Part shown: positions 24,242 to 32,641 of the stretch, in pieces | How positions within the stretch are numbered: position 1 is the stretch's first letter | Layout: each line of letters begins with the position of its first letter | From: an uncultured Methanomicrobiales archaeon | Lineage (GTDB): Archaea; Halobacteriota; Methanomicrobia; Methanomicrobiales; Methanospirillaceae | Reading direction: 5' to 3' | Length of the DNA: 64,000 nt | Assembly (NCBI GenBank): GCA_949320185.1 | Contig: CASGHK010000016.1 | Location: 62,001 to 126,000, forward strand | Translations under genes and position numbers: made by a program | The notes under the pieces: model-generated | Databases searched by the model: none | Seen by the model: only the letters and a program-made list of their open reading frames with translations | Told to the model about the DNA's origin: nothing

Positions 24242-25143
24242 TGGATACCGGGACACCGTGCTGCGCGACCGATCCCACCATGATCGTCCACGTCGACTGC
24301 GCCAGTCATGCGTATGCCGATGGCTCGGTCGGCCTTCATAAGATGTGCTTCTTTGTCCGCAGCGGTGAAGTTGTGGTTGTCTGCGGAGCGAACGGGTCCG
24401 GCAAGTCGACGCTGATCGAACACCTGAACGGCACGCTTGTCCCTGAAGATGGACGGATCGAGGTGCATGGGGAGGGCATCGACGAAAAGCGGCGAAAAGA
24501 ACTCTGGAGGACCGTTGGGGTGGTCTTCCAGGACGCTGACAGCCAGCTCTTCGCCCCCACGGTGCTCGAGGACGTCGCGTTCGGCCCCATCAACCTGGGA
24601 GTACCACCAGATCAGGCCCGCGAACAGGCGAAGAGAGCCCTCGCAGCGGTTGAGGCCGTCCGGCTCATCGAGAAGATCCCGGCATATATGAGCGGCGGAG
24701 AGAAGAGGCTCGTAGCGATCGCCGGCGTCCTCGCAATGAATCCCGAGGTGATCGCACTCGACGAACCTACATCAGACCTCGACCCTGTTCATGCAGCGCG
24801 AGTTGAGGCTCTCGTCCGGGAATTGCGGGAAAGACGGAAGTTTGGGATCGTTCTTTCGACCCATGACCTCGACCTCGCCGCCCGTATCGCTGACCGTGTC
24901 GTTATCCTCCAGGCCGGCTCGGTGATCGCAGAGGGGTCGGCGCGGGACCTCTTTTATGACCGCGCCCTCCTTGATCGGGCAGGCCTGATCGAGCCCAGCA
25001 TCGTCAGGATATGGCGAAGTATCCTTGGAGAAGGGGATACTACTCTGAACCCGCGCCCCATCACAGAAGACGAGCTCGTCGATGCCCTCACTAACAGAGG
25101 AGCGTTATTAACGCGTGTCAGTGATGACCGGATTGGGCGCTGA
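24238..25143 (+). CDS. cbiO: Cobalt ECF transporter ATPase CbiO
   Basis: A 301-residue ABC ATPase with Walker A GANGSGKST at 50-58, the Q-loop VVFQDADSQLF, signature YMSGGEKRLVAIAG (MSGGE replacing LSGGQ), Walker B VIALDEPTSDLD and switch His in STHDLDLA. The N-terminal 14 residues with CC are unusual for the family; the ATG at 24280 (MIVHV) would remove them. It powers the CbiMNQO transporter for cobalt, needed for the corrinoids of methanogenesis. Confidence 0.94.
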   Translation: MMDTGTPCCATDPTMIVHVDCASHAYADGSVGLHKMCFFVRSGEVVVVCGANGSGKSTLIEHLNGTLVPEDGRIEVHGEGIDEKRRKELWRTVGVVFQDADSQLFAPTVLEDVAFGPINLGVPPDQAREQAKRALAAVEAVRLIEKIPAYMSGGEKRLVAIAGVLAMNPEVIALDEPTSDLDPVHAARVEALVRELRERRKFGIVLSTHDLDLAARIADRVVILQAGSVIAEGSARDLFYDRALLDRAGLIEPSIVRIWRSILGEGDTTLNPRPITEDELVDALTNRGALLTRVSDDRIGR

Positions 25144-25155
25144 GGAGAGAGTCAT

Positions 25156-25809
25156 ATGGCACACATCCACCTTCAGGACGGATCACTCCCGATCGAATGG
25201 CTTGCGATCTGGTGGGCATTCTCAATCATCATTCTCCTTGTTTGCCTTATCCGCCTGCGCAGGCGGGAGCTCGAGCCGTCGCGCCTCACCCTTGCCGCCC
25301 TCAGTACCGCCACCATCTTTGCGATCTTCCAGGTTAGCATACCCGTCTTCGGTGGGGTTCACCTCTCCCTGATGCCGCTCGTCGGTATCCTGCTCGGCCC
25401 GTTCCTCGGGCCTGTCGTCGGTCTGGTCGTGAACCTCTTCTCCGCCGCGATCGGCCACGGAGGGTGGGGTCTGATCGGGGCGAACCTGGTCATCAATTCG
25501 ATCGAGATCGTCACCGCATGGGCCGTATACCGGGTGACAGCACGGTGGGAGACCTCGATCATGGTGCGAGGGACGGCTGCCGTATTCACCGCGCTCTTTG
25601 CCGGCAACCTGGCGATGATCGCTATCGTCCTCGTCTCGGGGCTGCAGGGCGTCTCCCAGGGACTCGCCGCCACGGCAGCGGGGCTTGCTGTAATCGGGTC
25701 TGTCAACATGGGCATTGGAGCAGTCGAGGCGGTTCTTTGCGGGTACCTCATGACCTATATTGCCCGGGTGCGACCCGGGATCCTGGGGAGGATGGAAGAT
25801 GCCGAATAA
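25156..25809 (+). CDS. cbiM: Cobalt substrate-binding membrane protein CbiM
   Basis: 217 residues with six to seven helices. The N-terminal AHIHLQDG holds the amino-terminal and histidine ligands that bind Co2+ in CbiM/NikM, and GVHLSLMPLVGILLGPFLGP is the conserved loop. GGAGAGAGTC lies before ATG 25156, 12 bp after cbiO. Nickel instead of cobalt cannot be excluded from sequence. No cobalamin riboswitch was seen; regulation probably comes from the DtxR-like gene at the head. Confidence 0.92.
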   Translation: MAHIHLQDGSLPIEWLAIWWAFSIIILLVCLIRLRRRELEPSRLTLAALSTATIFAIFQVSIPVFGGVHLSLMPLVGILLGPFLGPVVGLVVNLFSAAIGHGGWGLIGANLVINSIEIVTAWAVYRVTARWETSIMVRGTAAVFTALFAGNLAMIAIVLVSGLQGVSQGLAATAAGLAVIGSVNMGIGAVEAVLCGYLMTYIARVRPGILGRMEDAE

Positions 25810-26062
25810 GGGGTCCCGACCAGGCGCCGGGCCAATCCTGGTGGTAGCCCTCGTCCTGGCAGGTGCGGCAGGGATTGCCACGTGGGCGATTACAGGTGAC
25901 CGCGGGATCGAAGAGCGGTTCTCAGCTGCCCTCAACATCGATGATGGGGACCACGACCACGCGTCCGCGGGTCTGGTCGAGGGTGACCCCCGGCTCCTGC
26001 TGGCGGGACTGGCGGTGTTGGGAGGCGCCGCACTTGTCCTCTTCTGGCGCCACCCATTCTGA
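25799..26062 (+). CDS. cbiN: CbiN-like auxiliary subunit of the cobalt transporter
   Basis: 87 residues with two helices (GPILVVALVLAGAAGIATWA and LLLAGLAVLGGAALVLFW) and a short exposed loop between them containing DDGDHDHASAG. ATG 25799 overlaps cbiM by 11 bp. Position and two-helix topology fit CbiN or the related PDGLE protein, which stimulates CbiM loading. The His/Asp loop could help gather metal. Confidence 0.75.
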   Translation: MPNKGSRPGAGPILVVALVLAGAAGIATWAITGDRGIEERFSAALNIDDGDHDHASAGLVEGDPRLLLAGLAVLGGAALVLFWRHPF

Positions 26063-26106
26063 GGGTTGGTTCTATACCCGATCGACGCCCCATACCAGTT
26101 GAGATA

Positions 26107-26916
26107 ATGATGGAATCCAGAGCGAGCCTGGTTGCAGGGGTTCTCGTCCTCGCCCTCCTCGTCATCGGCCTCTCGAGCTTGATGCCAGGGGGAGAGCCGC
26201 CAGTGTACGACCAGCTGTACCAGGTATCCACGATTGACGCTCTTCTGGAAGGGGAGTATAACGGCACCGTGACGATCGATGAGCTCGGTCGGAGGGGTGA
26301 CACCGGGATCGGCACCTTTCATCGTCTCGATGGTGAGCTGGTGATGCTCGACGGGGTCGTCTACCAGGCCCTCGCCACTGGAGAGGTGGTCCGCGCATCA
26401 CCAGACCAGACCACCCCATATGCCGCCGTCAACCGGTTCAGGCCCGATTGTGAATTCAAACTCACCCCGATCTCAAACCTGTCCGCCCTCGAAACGCAGC
26501 TCACCGACCTGCTCCCATCCAGGGAACTATTCACGATGGTGCGGGTGGATGGGACCTTCGATTACGTGAAGGTGAGGGCTCCGCCGGCGCAGGACCTTCC
26601 CTATCCCAGGCTCGTCGATGCGATCGCCAAGCAGCGGATCGCTGAGCTGGACCATGTCCAGGGGACGCTCGTCGGGACATTCAGCCCCGAGACGGCACAG
26701 GGGAGCTCTGTCCCAGGATGGCACCTCCACTTCATCTCGGGCGATCGTCGATCAGGCGGCCACCTCCTTGAAGTCGTCTCGAAAGAGTCGACAAAGGCGC
26801 AGTTCGACGAGCTCTTCTTCGTCACGATCAAACCCCCTGCCGGCAGCAGTGTGATTTTAAAAAACATCTCCCAGAACCTCAGCTCCGACCTGATCGCGGT
26901 CGAGAAAGGTCGATGA
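26107..26916 (+). CDS. Membrane-anchored or exported alpha-acetolactate decarboxylase
   Basis: 269 residues: a signal/anchor helix ASLVAGVLVLALLVIGLSSL at 6-25, then a BudA domain. YQVSTIDALLEGEYNGTVTI and GIGTFHRLDGELVMLDGVVY match the family start, and GWHLHFISGDRRSGGHLLEV holds the zinc-binding histidines. The reaction is decarboxylation of 2-acetolactate to acetoin. Export is odd for an enzyme whose usual substrate is cytoplasmic. It lies 44 bp after the cobalt operon and could be read through. The catalytic Glu/Arg set was not fully checked. Confidence 0.82.
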   Translation: MMESRASLVAGVLVLALLVIGLSSLMPGGEPPVYDQLYQVSTIDALLEGEYNGTVTIDELGRRGDTGIGTFHRLDGELVMLDGVVYQALATGEVVRASPDQTTPYAAVNRFRPDCEFKLTPISNLSALETQLTDLLPSRELFTMVRVDGTFDYVKVRAPPAQDLPYPRLVDAIAKQRIAELDHVQGTLVGTFSPETAQGSSVPGWHLHFISGDRRSGGHLLEVVSKESTKAQFDELFFVTIKPPAGSSVILKNISQNLSSDLIAVEKGR

Positions 26917-27040
26917 AAGGAACGACCACTCAGGGGGATTTCCAAGAAGGACTCCCCCCCCATCCGCCCGGAGGGAGTACGGTTGAGGATGAGGTCCCCA
27001 AACCGGCCCATTAATACCAGAAAGGATCCATGAGTCAGAA

Positions 27041-27409
27041 ATGGATGTCTCCCTGCGTCGGTATGCGCTGTACCTGGTTCGCTGGCAGCTCTCGACACCG
27101 CTCCTAGCCATCGCCCTCATCTGGCTCGCATCGCTCGGCCCCCTTGCCGCAACGATTGCCGCGAACCTTATCGGTGGCCTGATCTTCTTCTGGGTCGATC
27201 GTTTCATCTTCACATCCCGTGCGATCGACGCCGAGTGGGAGGTGCGCGAGGAGGTTCGGTGCGCGGACTGCGGGGCGCTCTGCCGGGGATATCGCCTCGT
27301 GCGTGCCGGCAGATATGATCGGACTGGTGACCCTGCACCTCAGTTCCGGTGCGAGGCATGTTCGACGGCAAAGGCCGCCGAGCTCAGAAAACAGGGAATT
27401 TCCTGCTGA
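27041..27409 (+). CDS. Small membrane protein with C-terminal zinc-ribbon-like domain
   Basis: 122 residues: two helices (about 15-33 and 36-58, ending FFWVDRFIFTS) that resemble the last pair of GtrA-type proteins, then a soluble end with CADCGALC and FRCEACSTAKAAEL, a four-cysteine zinc ribbon. Family not recognised. It stands alone between the decarboxylase and a convergent acetyltransferase gene. Confidence 0.65.
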   Translation: MDVSLRRYALYLVRWQLSTPLLAIALIWLASLGPLAATIAANLIGGLIFFWVDRFIFTSRAIDAEWEVREEVRCADCGALCRGYRLVRAGRYDRTGDPAPQFRCEACSTAKAAELRKQGISC

Positions 27410-27550
27410 GGACACAGTGTTCTATCAGCAATCGAGCCGGTTTACCACGCCACCCGCTGCCGCCAAGAGGGGAACCGGGTCTCTCCAGGCACCCTCCTTT
27501 CTCAGTGAACCCGTATATGTGCCAGGAGATGACCGTCCCAAAGATCCAGG

Positions 27551-28420
27551 TCAACCAAGCTCGAAGGTCGTGATGCCGTAGATCCGGTCAAGGGGAAGCG
27601 AGGGCACCCGCCGTGAGTACATGCGTGCGGTACCGAATACCGGGACCATACCGTGCCGCTCCACCAGGTCGAGGGCTGACCGGTTCGGCTCTGGCACATC
27701 GAGATAGACTGGCTCGCCCGGCACCTCTGCGAGCAGAGCGGAGAAGAGGTCGGCGGCGATCGTCGGTGAATTAGCGAAGAGCGGTCCGACCTTATAACCG
27801 ACCCGACAGGATCGGGCGAGACCGTATCCCGAAACGGCGCCTCCAGGAGCGGGATATGCAAACCCTACCGAGTCGGGCTGTCTCAGGAACCTCCTCAGGA
27901 ATGCCTCCCGGGGTCCCGGGAAGAACGGACGGTCGTAGGCAATGACGCCCTCGATAGGGACATCGTCCAGTGGCACCACGCTGCCCGGCATGGATCCCCC
28001 GCCATGTCCCTCGTAGCGCAGGTTTCGGTGGGAGAAGACAAAGCCGGCACGAGCGTATCGAGGCTGCATCTCGAAGACGCCATCGATACCGAGGTTTCTT
28101 TCGCCCGCAAATGGAAGGGTGAACTCCTGCTGCAGAGCGAACCCAATCCCTCGACCCCGATAATCGGGTCGGAGGATGTAGAACCCTCCGAAAGCGAACT
28201 CTCTTCCGTAACGGACGACCGAAACGGTGCCGACCACCGTTCCATCCGCTTCGAGGGCGAAGAAACCTCCCGGGTCAGTGAGATAAAAGGTCTCGGCATC
28301 GTGCAGTCCCGGGTTCCAGCCCTCCTCCGCCGCCCAGTCGATTGCGGTCTCGAGGTCCCGGCGGGACATCCTGCGGACGGTCACTGGATGGCTGGTCGAG
28401 AGGGTGAACGGGAGGTCCAT
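27551..28420 (-). CDS. GNAT-family N-acetyltransferase
   Basis: 289 residues. The N-terminal GNAT domain has VTVRRMSRRDLETAIDWAAE at the start and the acetyl-CoA loop LRPDYRGRGIGFALQQEF near 83-100. A second half of similar size with LVERHGMVPVFGTARMY near its end looks like a degenerate second GNAT unit, as in archaeal proteins with paired GNAT folds. Substrate unknown. It is convergent with the zinc-ribbon gene and follows the large surface protein gene. Confidence 0.82.
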   Translation of the reverse strand: MDLPFTLSTSHPVTVRRMSRRDLETAIDWAAEEGWNPGLHDAETFYLTDPGGFFALEADGTVVGTVSVVRYGREFAFGGFYILRPDYRGRGIGFALQQEFTLPFAGERNLGIDGVFEMQPRYARAGFVFSHRNLRYEGHGGGSMPGSVVPLDDVPIEGVIAYDRPFFPGPREAFLRRFLRQPDSVGFAYPAPGGAVSGYGLARSCRVGYKVGPLFANSPTIAADLFSALLAEVPGEPVYLDVPEPNRSALDLVERHGMVPVFGTARMYSRRVPSLPLDRIYGITTFELG

Positions 28421-28466
28421 GGTCGTTGTTCAACCCCCTGACAGTTCAACCTTGGGGGAAAAAGGG

Positions 28467-30803
28467 TCAGAGTCGGTTAAATAACGCGACCACGTCCGCG
28501 AAGTCGACTCGACCATTGCGGTTGAGATCAAACGCCTCGATCGGCTCGTTCTCTCCGCACCAGTCGAGCTGGTTGAAGAAGAGGACCACATCAGCAAAGT
28601 CCCGCCGTTCATTGCCATTCACATCCTCGCAGATCCCGTCATGGTCCAGGTCATGGGGCAGTGCCGCAATCCCCGGGAACGGGACAAGAGGACGGGAATA
28701 GGTCACCGTGATGAGGTCCGTGCGCGTGAAGCTGGTGGACCCCGCCTGGTTGGCGGCGGTGAGCGAGACCGAATAGGTGCCCGGAGCGGTGTAGACGTGA
28801 ACCGGGTTCTGCTGGGTCGATGAGGTGTTGTCGCCGAAGTCCCAGGTCCACGAGGTCGGACCTCCAAGGGTAACGTCGTTAAACCTGACGGTGAGAGGCG
28901 GTTGGCCGGAGATCGTATCGACCTGGAAGTTCGCGTCGGGAACGACCCGGATGTAATCGGTTTTCTGCTCGACGTCGGTCGTCCCGGCGTACGAAACCCT
29001 CAACCGGACCGTGTAGATCCCTGATTGGATGTAGGTATGCGAGGGATTTTTCTCAGACGAACGGGAATTATCCCCGAACTCCCAGTTCCAGGCCGTCGGT
29101 GTCCCGAGGGACCGATCAATGAACGAGACGGTTTTTCCGACAGGAACCGTCCTGGGGGTCGCAAAGAATGCCGCGAATGGCTCTGAGCCGACGATGACGT
29201 AGCCAGTGGACATGTTCGAGCCGTACTGGTTCGTCACTGTCAGGGTGACGGTCATCGACCCTTCAGTCCGGTACGTATGGGTCGGGTGCTGCTCGATCGA
29301 TACTGACCCGTCCCCGAAATTCCAGAGCCAGGATGAAGGCACCCCCGTCGAGCGGTCTGTAAAGCTCACATTTAAAGGAGGACGCCCCTGGGACGGAGAG
29401 AGGTCGAATACGGCGACAGGTTCCGCCGGAGTCGGAGTCATCGTCGGACTGGGAAAGGAGGTCGTGGTCGGCGTAACCGTGGGATAATCATCCCAGCGGA
29501 GGATGTAGGAGTTCCCTGGAGGCTGGTTTATGATCGGAATTGAACGGTTGCCCGACGCGGTAATTTCGAACGTAGAGCCGGTCACCGGCAGCTCGTACGA
29601 AGGGTTCCCATAATACCACCCAAGGATGGATTGGAACCCGCGCCCTCCAGCTGCGTCCACCTGGCGGAACCGTGTGAGCGTGATATTCGAGGCATACGAG
29701 GACCATAAGGCCCATTCCTCAGCACCGTAACTGGTGCAATCTTCGAGCCGGATATTTCGGGCGTTCTTGACGACTTTCCAGCCATACGTGGAGTTCCGAT
29801 CAGTGCACCGGGAGAAGACAACCTGGTCGCCTCCCTCAACGTAATAGCCTGCGTTCTTGTTGTCGATCGACTGGCAGTCGGACACGGCGGCATTGAAATG
29901 GACGTAGAATCCCGAGAGGAAGGTGGATGTGTACGGATACACGGCCGGATTCCGTTGCCCGTTCCGGGAGGCGATGCAGCGGGTGAGTGTGATCGCCTTC
30001 TTGATCGTTCCCTTGTCCTCTCCGGGCTCAAAGTGAAAACCCGATTGCCAGTTGTCGTCCGCGCGGCAGTCGATCACCTGGACGTCATACAGGTCGTTGT
30101 CTTCCTGGATATCGAACCCTGTCACCCACTCTGACTTGGACCCACCGGCGACGCCATACCCACAACTCCGTGCGACGCACCTGATGAAACGAACGTTACG
30201 AGTCTCCCTTGGAGAGTTTATCGCGTTCAGGTTGAACCCATGGGTGTGTGCTTCCTGTGCGATGCAGTCGATGAACGCGACATCCTCGATTGTCTCCCCG
30301 TCGGCCCAGATGTAGAACATCCCGTTTCCTCGCGCAGGTTGGAGCGTCCCGTCCGGGCCCCGGCTCGTCGCGACCACCTCCTCGACTACGACGCGACTCT
30401 CCTTAATCATCACCCCGCCTGAACCCAACAACGAGAAGCCCCTGAGGTGTACGTCCGGGACGGTCACGCTGATCGGCTTGTAGGGGCTCTGGGGATTGAT
30501 GACCACGATCCTCGTGGATGCCGGCCCCGCTCCAACGAGGGTCGTTCTCTCGTTCGGAAAGATACTCTCGGGGCAGAAGAAGGTTCCTGTCGTGAGCTGG
30601 ACCGTGCCGCCTCCGGTGGGAAGGCGGTTGAATGCGTTGTTGATATCACGCTGGTCGTCGACCCCATCACACAGGATGTCCGCCACCGCCCGCTCCGAGG
30701 GTGACGCGTCCTTTGCAGCGACAACGATCGTGGTTCCACTCGCACCATGCCCGAGCATCAGGCCGAGCAGAACCAGGCCGAGGAGAATGCGCATCGCCCT
30801 CAT
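28467..30803 (-). CDS. Secreted beta-helix protein with three PKD domains and a dockerin-like end
   Basis: About 778 residues from ATG 30803, chosen for GGAGAG eight bases upstream and for placing the signal peptide (RAMRILLGLVLLGLMLGHG) at the terminus. A pectate lyase-like parallel beta-helix follows (about 25-440), starting CDGVDDQRDINNAFNRLPTG. Three PKD domains each contain a WNFGD/WEFGD/WDFGD box. The C-terminus has two Ca-binding repeats, VNGNERRDFADVVLFFNQLD and FDLNRNGRVDFADVV, typical of type I dockerin. It is likely surface-exposed and glycan-interacting. Confidence 0.88.
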   Translation of the reverse strand: MRAMRILLGLVLLGLMLGHGASGTTIVVAAKDASPSERAVADILCDGVDDQRDINNAFNRLPTGGGTVQLTTGTFFCPESIFPNERTTLVGAGPASTRIVVINPQSPYKPISVTVPDVHLRGFSLLGSGGVMIKESRVVVEEVVATSRGPDGTLQPARGNGMFYIWADGETIEDVAFIDCIAQEAHTHGFNLNAINSPRETRNVRFIRCVARSCGYGVAGGSKSEWVTGFDIQEDNDLYDVQVIDCRADDNWQSGFHFEPGEDKGTIKKAITLTRCIASRNGQRNPAVYPYTSTFLSGFYVHFNAAVSDCQSIDNKNAGYYVEGGDQVVFSRCTDRNSTYGWKVVKNARNIRLEDCTSYGAEEWALWSSYASNITLTRFRQVDAAGGRGFQSILGWYYGNPSYELPVTGSTFEITASGNRSIPIINQPPGNSYILRWDDYPTVTPTTTSFPSPTMTPTPAEPVAVFDLSPSQGRPPLNVSFTDRSTGVPSSWLWNFGDGSVSIEQHPTHTYRTEGSMTVTLTVTNQYGSNMSTGYVIVGSEPFAAFFATPRTVPVGKTVSFIDRSLGTPTAWNWEFGDNSRSSEKNPSHTYIQSGIYTVRLRVSYAGTTDVEQKTDYIRVVPDANFQVDTISGQPPLTVRFNDVTLGGPTSWTWDFGDNTSSTQQNPVHVYTAPGTYSVSLTAANQAGSTSFTRTDLITVTYSRPLVPFPGIAALPHDLDHDGICEDVNGNERRDFADVVLFFNQLDWCGENEPIEAFDLNRNGRVDFADVVALFNRL

Positions 30804-30861
30804 TATCCATACTCTCCTGTACCGAGTATGGTTGGAACAGCCATGAATATTCAACCTATCT

Positions 30862-31485
30862 TCAGCGCCCGACCAGGTCCGTGGGCACCTCGAGAGTGAT
30901 CGTATACCGGTCGAGTTTGTCGGAAGTGATGATCAGGTAGAAGTCCCGGTTGTAGGTGCGGATAACCCGGTAGGAGGTGCCGGGGTACTTCAGGTCCATC
31001 CCGGTGATCACCTGGCCGGACGAATTGTCGACGAGTGCAAGCCTGAGTCGGGCGTGCTCAGGCCACGCCGAACTGGACGTCCGGGTGACCAGTTTCCATG
31101 TCGGGTAGGGGACGAAGAATGGGTCGGTCACCCCCCCTCGTGTGCCGTTGATGTAGCCGAAGACCACAGAGTCGTTGAACCGCCAGGGATGATCAGACGC
31201 ACCGTAGACCTCCAGGTTTGATGGCATCCTGAAGAGAGGGTACTCCCATGGTCGTTCCGAGAAACCGATGGCGCGGGTCTCCACCTGTTCGCTGGTCGGG
31301 GCCGGAAGAACCGTGGGTGTCGGAATGGTGGTCGGGACCGGGATGGGGATGGTCGGGAGAGCGGGAGTCGGAGTCGGTGTTGGAAAGACAAGGGCGAGAA
31401 GCGGCGTCGGAGGCTTTAATACCAGGGCGATAAGGACCACGACCAGGATCCCGGCTCCGATTGCTCCGATGCTCCGAGTCTCCAT
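30862..31485 (-). CDS. Membrane-anchored exported protein with Thr-Pro linker
   Basis: 207 residues: an N-terminal helix SIGAIGAGILVVVLIALVLK, a proline-rich stalk PTPTPTPALPTIPIPVPTT at about 36-65, and an extracellular beta-rich domain including PWRFNDSVVFGYINGTRGGV. The architecture is typical of Methanomicrobiales surface proteins; family unknown. It lies 59 bp upstream of the PKD protein gene on the same strand, so the two may be expressed together. Confidence 0.72.
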   Translation of the reverse strand: METRSIGAIGAGILVVVLIALVLKPPTPLLALVFPTPTPTPALPTIPIPVPTTIPTPTVLPAPTSEQVETRAIGFSERPWEYPLFRMPSNLEVYGASDHPWRFNDSVVFGYINGTRGGVTDPFFVPYPTWKLVTRTSSSAWPEHARLRLALVDNSSGQVITGMDLKYPGTSYRVIRTYNRDFYLIITSDKLDRYTITLEVPTDLVGR

Positions 31486-31542
31486 GATGAGAGTGTGGGG
31501 TTCCGAACCGGAAATGAGTTTTCGTCCGGGATCGATCCAACC

Positions 31543-31550
31543 TTTATATT
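31543..31550 (+). promoter_or_regulatory. TATA box of the small membrane protein gene
   Basis: TTTATATT lies 25-32 bases before ATG 31575, so the transcript is probably leaderless. Confidence 0.55.
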
Positions 31551-31574
31551 TTCCCGCTGCCGATCAAGAATGAG

Positions 31575-31826
31575 ATGGATATCCCGGGGATCCGTACGTG
31601 GATCATCTACTTTCTGATCTCGTTCGTAGTACTGCTCTGGGCCGTCTTCCTCTCGGTCAAAGGGGTGATGCTCTGGGTCAGCCTGATGCTTGTTATCGTC
31701 GTGACCGGCATCAACGTCGGGATCCTTATCGGTGAGGTCCGCCGACATACGGCTCGGGAGGAGCTGATGAAAGAGCTCACTGCGGAGATGGGAGAGGGGA
31801 GGGACCTCCTTCCTCCCGGGGAATGA
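31575..31826 (+). CDS. Small two-helix membrane protein
   Basis: 83 residues: helices at about 9-30 (WIIYFLISFVVLLWAVFLSV) and 32-52, then a charged helix RHTAREELMKELTAEMGEGR. No family recognised. It is convergent with cheR, with a 9-bp gap between stops. Confidence 0.65.
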   Translation: MDIPGIRTWIIYFLISFVVLLWAVFLSVKGVMLWVSLMLVIVVTGINVGILIGEVRRHTAREELMKELTAEMGEGRDLLPPGE

Positions 31827-31834
31827 CCACCAGA

Positions 31835-32641
31835 TCACCCTTCCCTGATAAAGACTTTCTGAACCGAGTTGTGCGTCCGAAAGAGGTGGTCAACCTCGCG
31901 GGCGAGGTACTCAGTCTTCCCCATCACGTAGAAGCCGCCCGGAGTGAGAGCACTATGGAAGAGGCGGGTCAGGTCGTTTTTCTGCTCCTCGGTAAAGTAG
32001 ATCGTGACATTCCGACAGGAAACCATGTCGAGATAGCGCGCAATCGGCTGCCCGGTCATAAGGTCGTGGCGGCTGAACCGGATCATCGAACGGAGGTGGG
32101 GCCGAACTTCGAAGAGCCCGTCCTCCCTACGGATGAGGTGCTTGCGAACGAGCGCCTCGGGAACCTTCGTGAGAGCCTTCGGATCGTATACCCCTTCCTT
32201 CGCGCGTGCAAGCACCATCTCGTCGATATCCGTGGCGTAGATCGTTGCGTTTCGGGTGTTGCTGATCCCGAGGGTCTCCGCGAGAAGTATAGCAAGGGTA
32301 TAGGCCTCCTCGCCCGAGGAACACCCAGCACACCAGAGCCGGATCCTGCCCCGGTTTTTCAGGATCGTTGGAAAGAGTTCCCGGTGAACGAGATCGAAGA
32401 CCTCTGGATCGCGGTAAAACTCGGTGACGTTAATGGTGAGTGCGTTCCGGAGGAGCTCAAACTCGGCGGGATTTTCCCGCAGGTACCGGAGATACGCATC
32501 GTAGGTGTCGCACCCCGAAGAGCGCATTCTTGAGAGAAGTCGTCGGCGGATATACGCCTCCTTGTAGTTCTGACACTTGATGTGAAGTGTCTTCTCGATG
32601 AGCCGCTTAATGGCATCGAAATCGTCGTTCTCCATGATCAC
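31835..32641 (-). CDS. cheR: Chemotaxis receptor methyltransferase CheR
   Basis: 268 residues. An N-terminal helical domain (YKEAYIRRRLLSRMRSSG) and the SAM-binding core RLWCAGCSSGEEAYTLAILL, then IYATDIDEMVLARAKEGVYD and the SCRNVTIYFTEE strand are the CheR hallmarks. It methylates glutamates of chemoreceptors. The start overlaps the CheW-type gene stop by 4 bp (ATGA), so it is the last gene of the ParA-CheW-CheR cassette. Confidence 0.93.
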   Translation of the reverse strand: MIMENDDFDAIKRLIEKTLHIKCQNYKEAYIRRRLLSRMRSSGCDTYDAYLRYLRENPAEFELLRNALTINVTEFYRDPEVFDLVHRELFPTILKNRGRIRLWCAGCSSGEEAYTLAILLAETLGISNTRNATIYATDIDEMVLARAKEGVYDPKALTKVPEALVRKHLIRREDGLFEVRPHLRSMIRFSRHDLMTGQPIARYLDMVSCRNVTIYFTEEQKNDLTRLFHSALTPGGFYVMGKTEYLAREVDHLFRTHNSVQKVFIREG

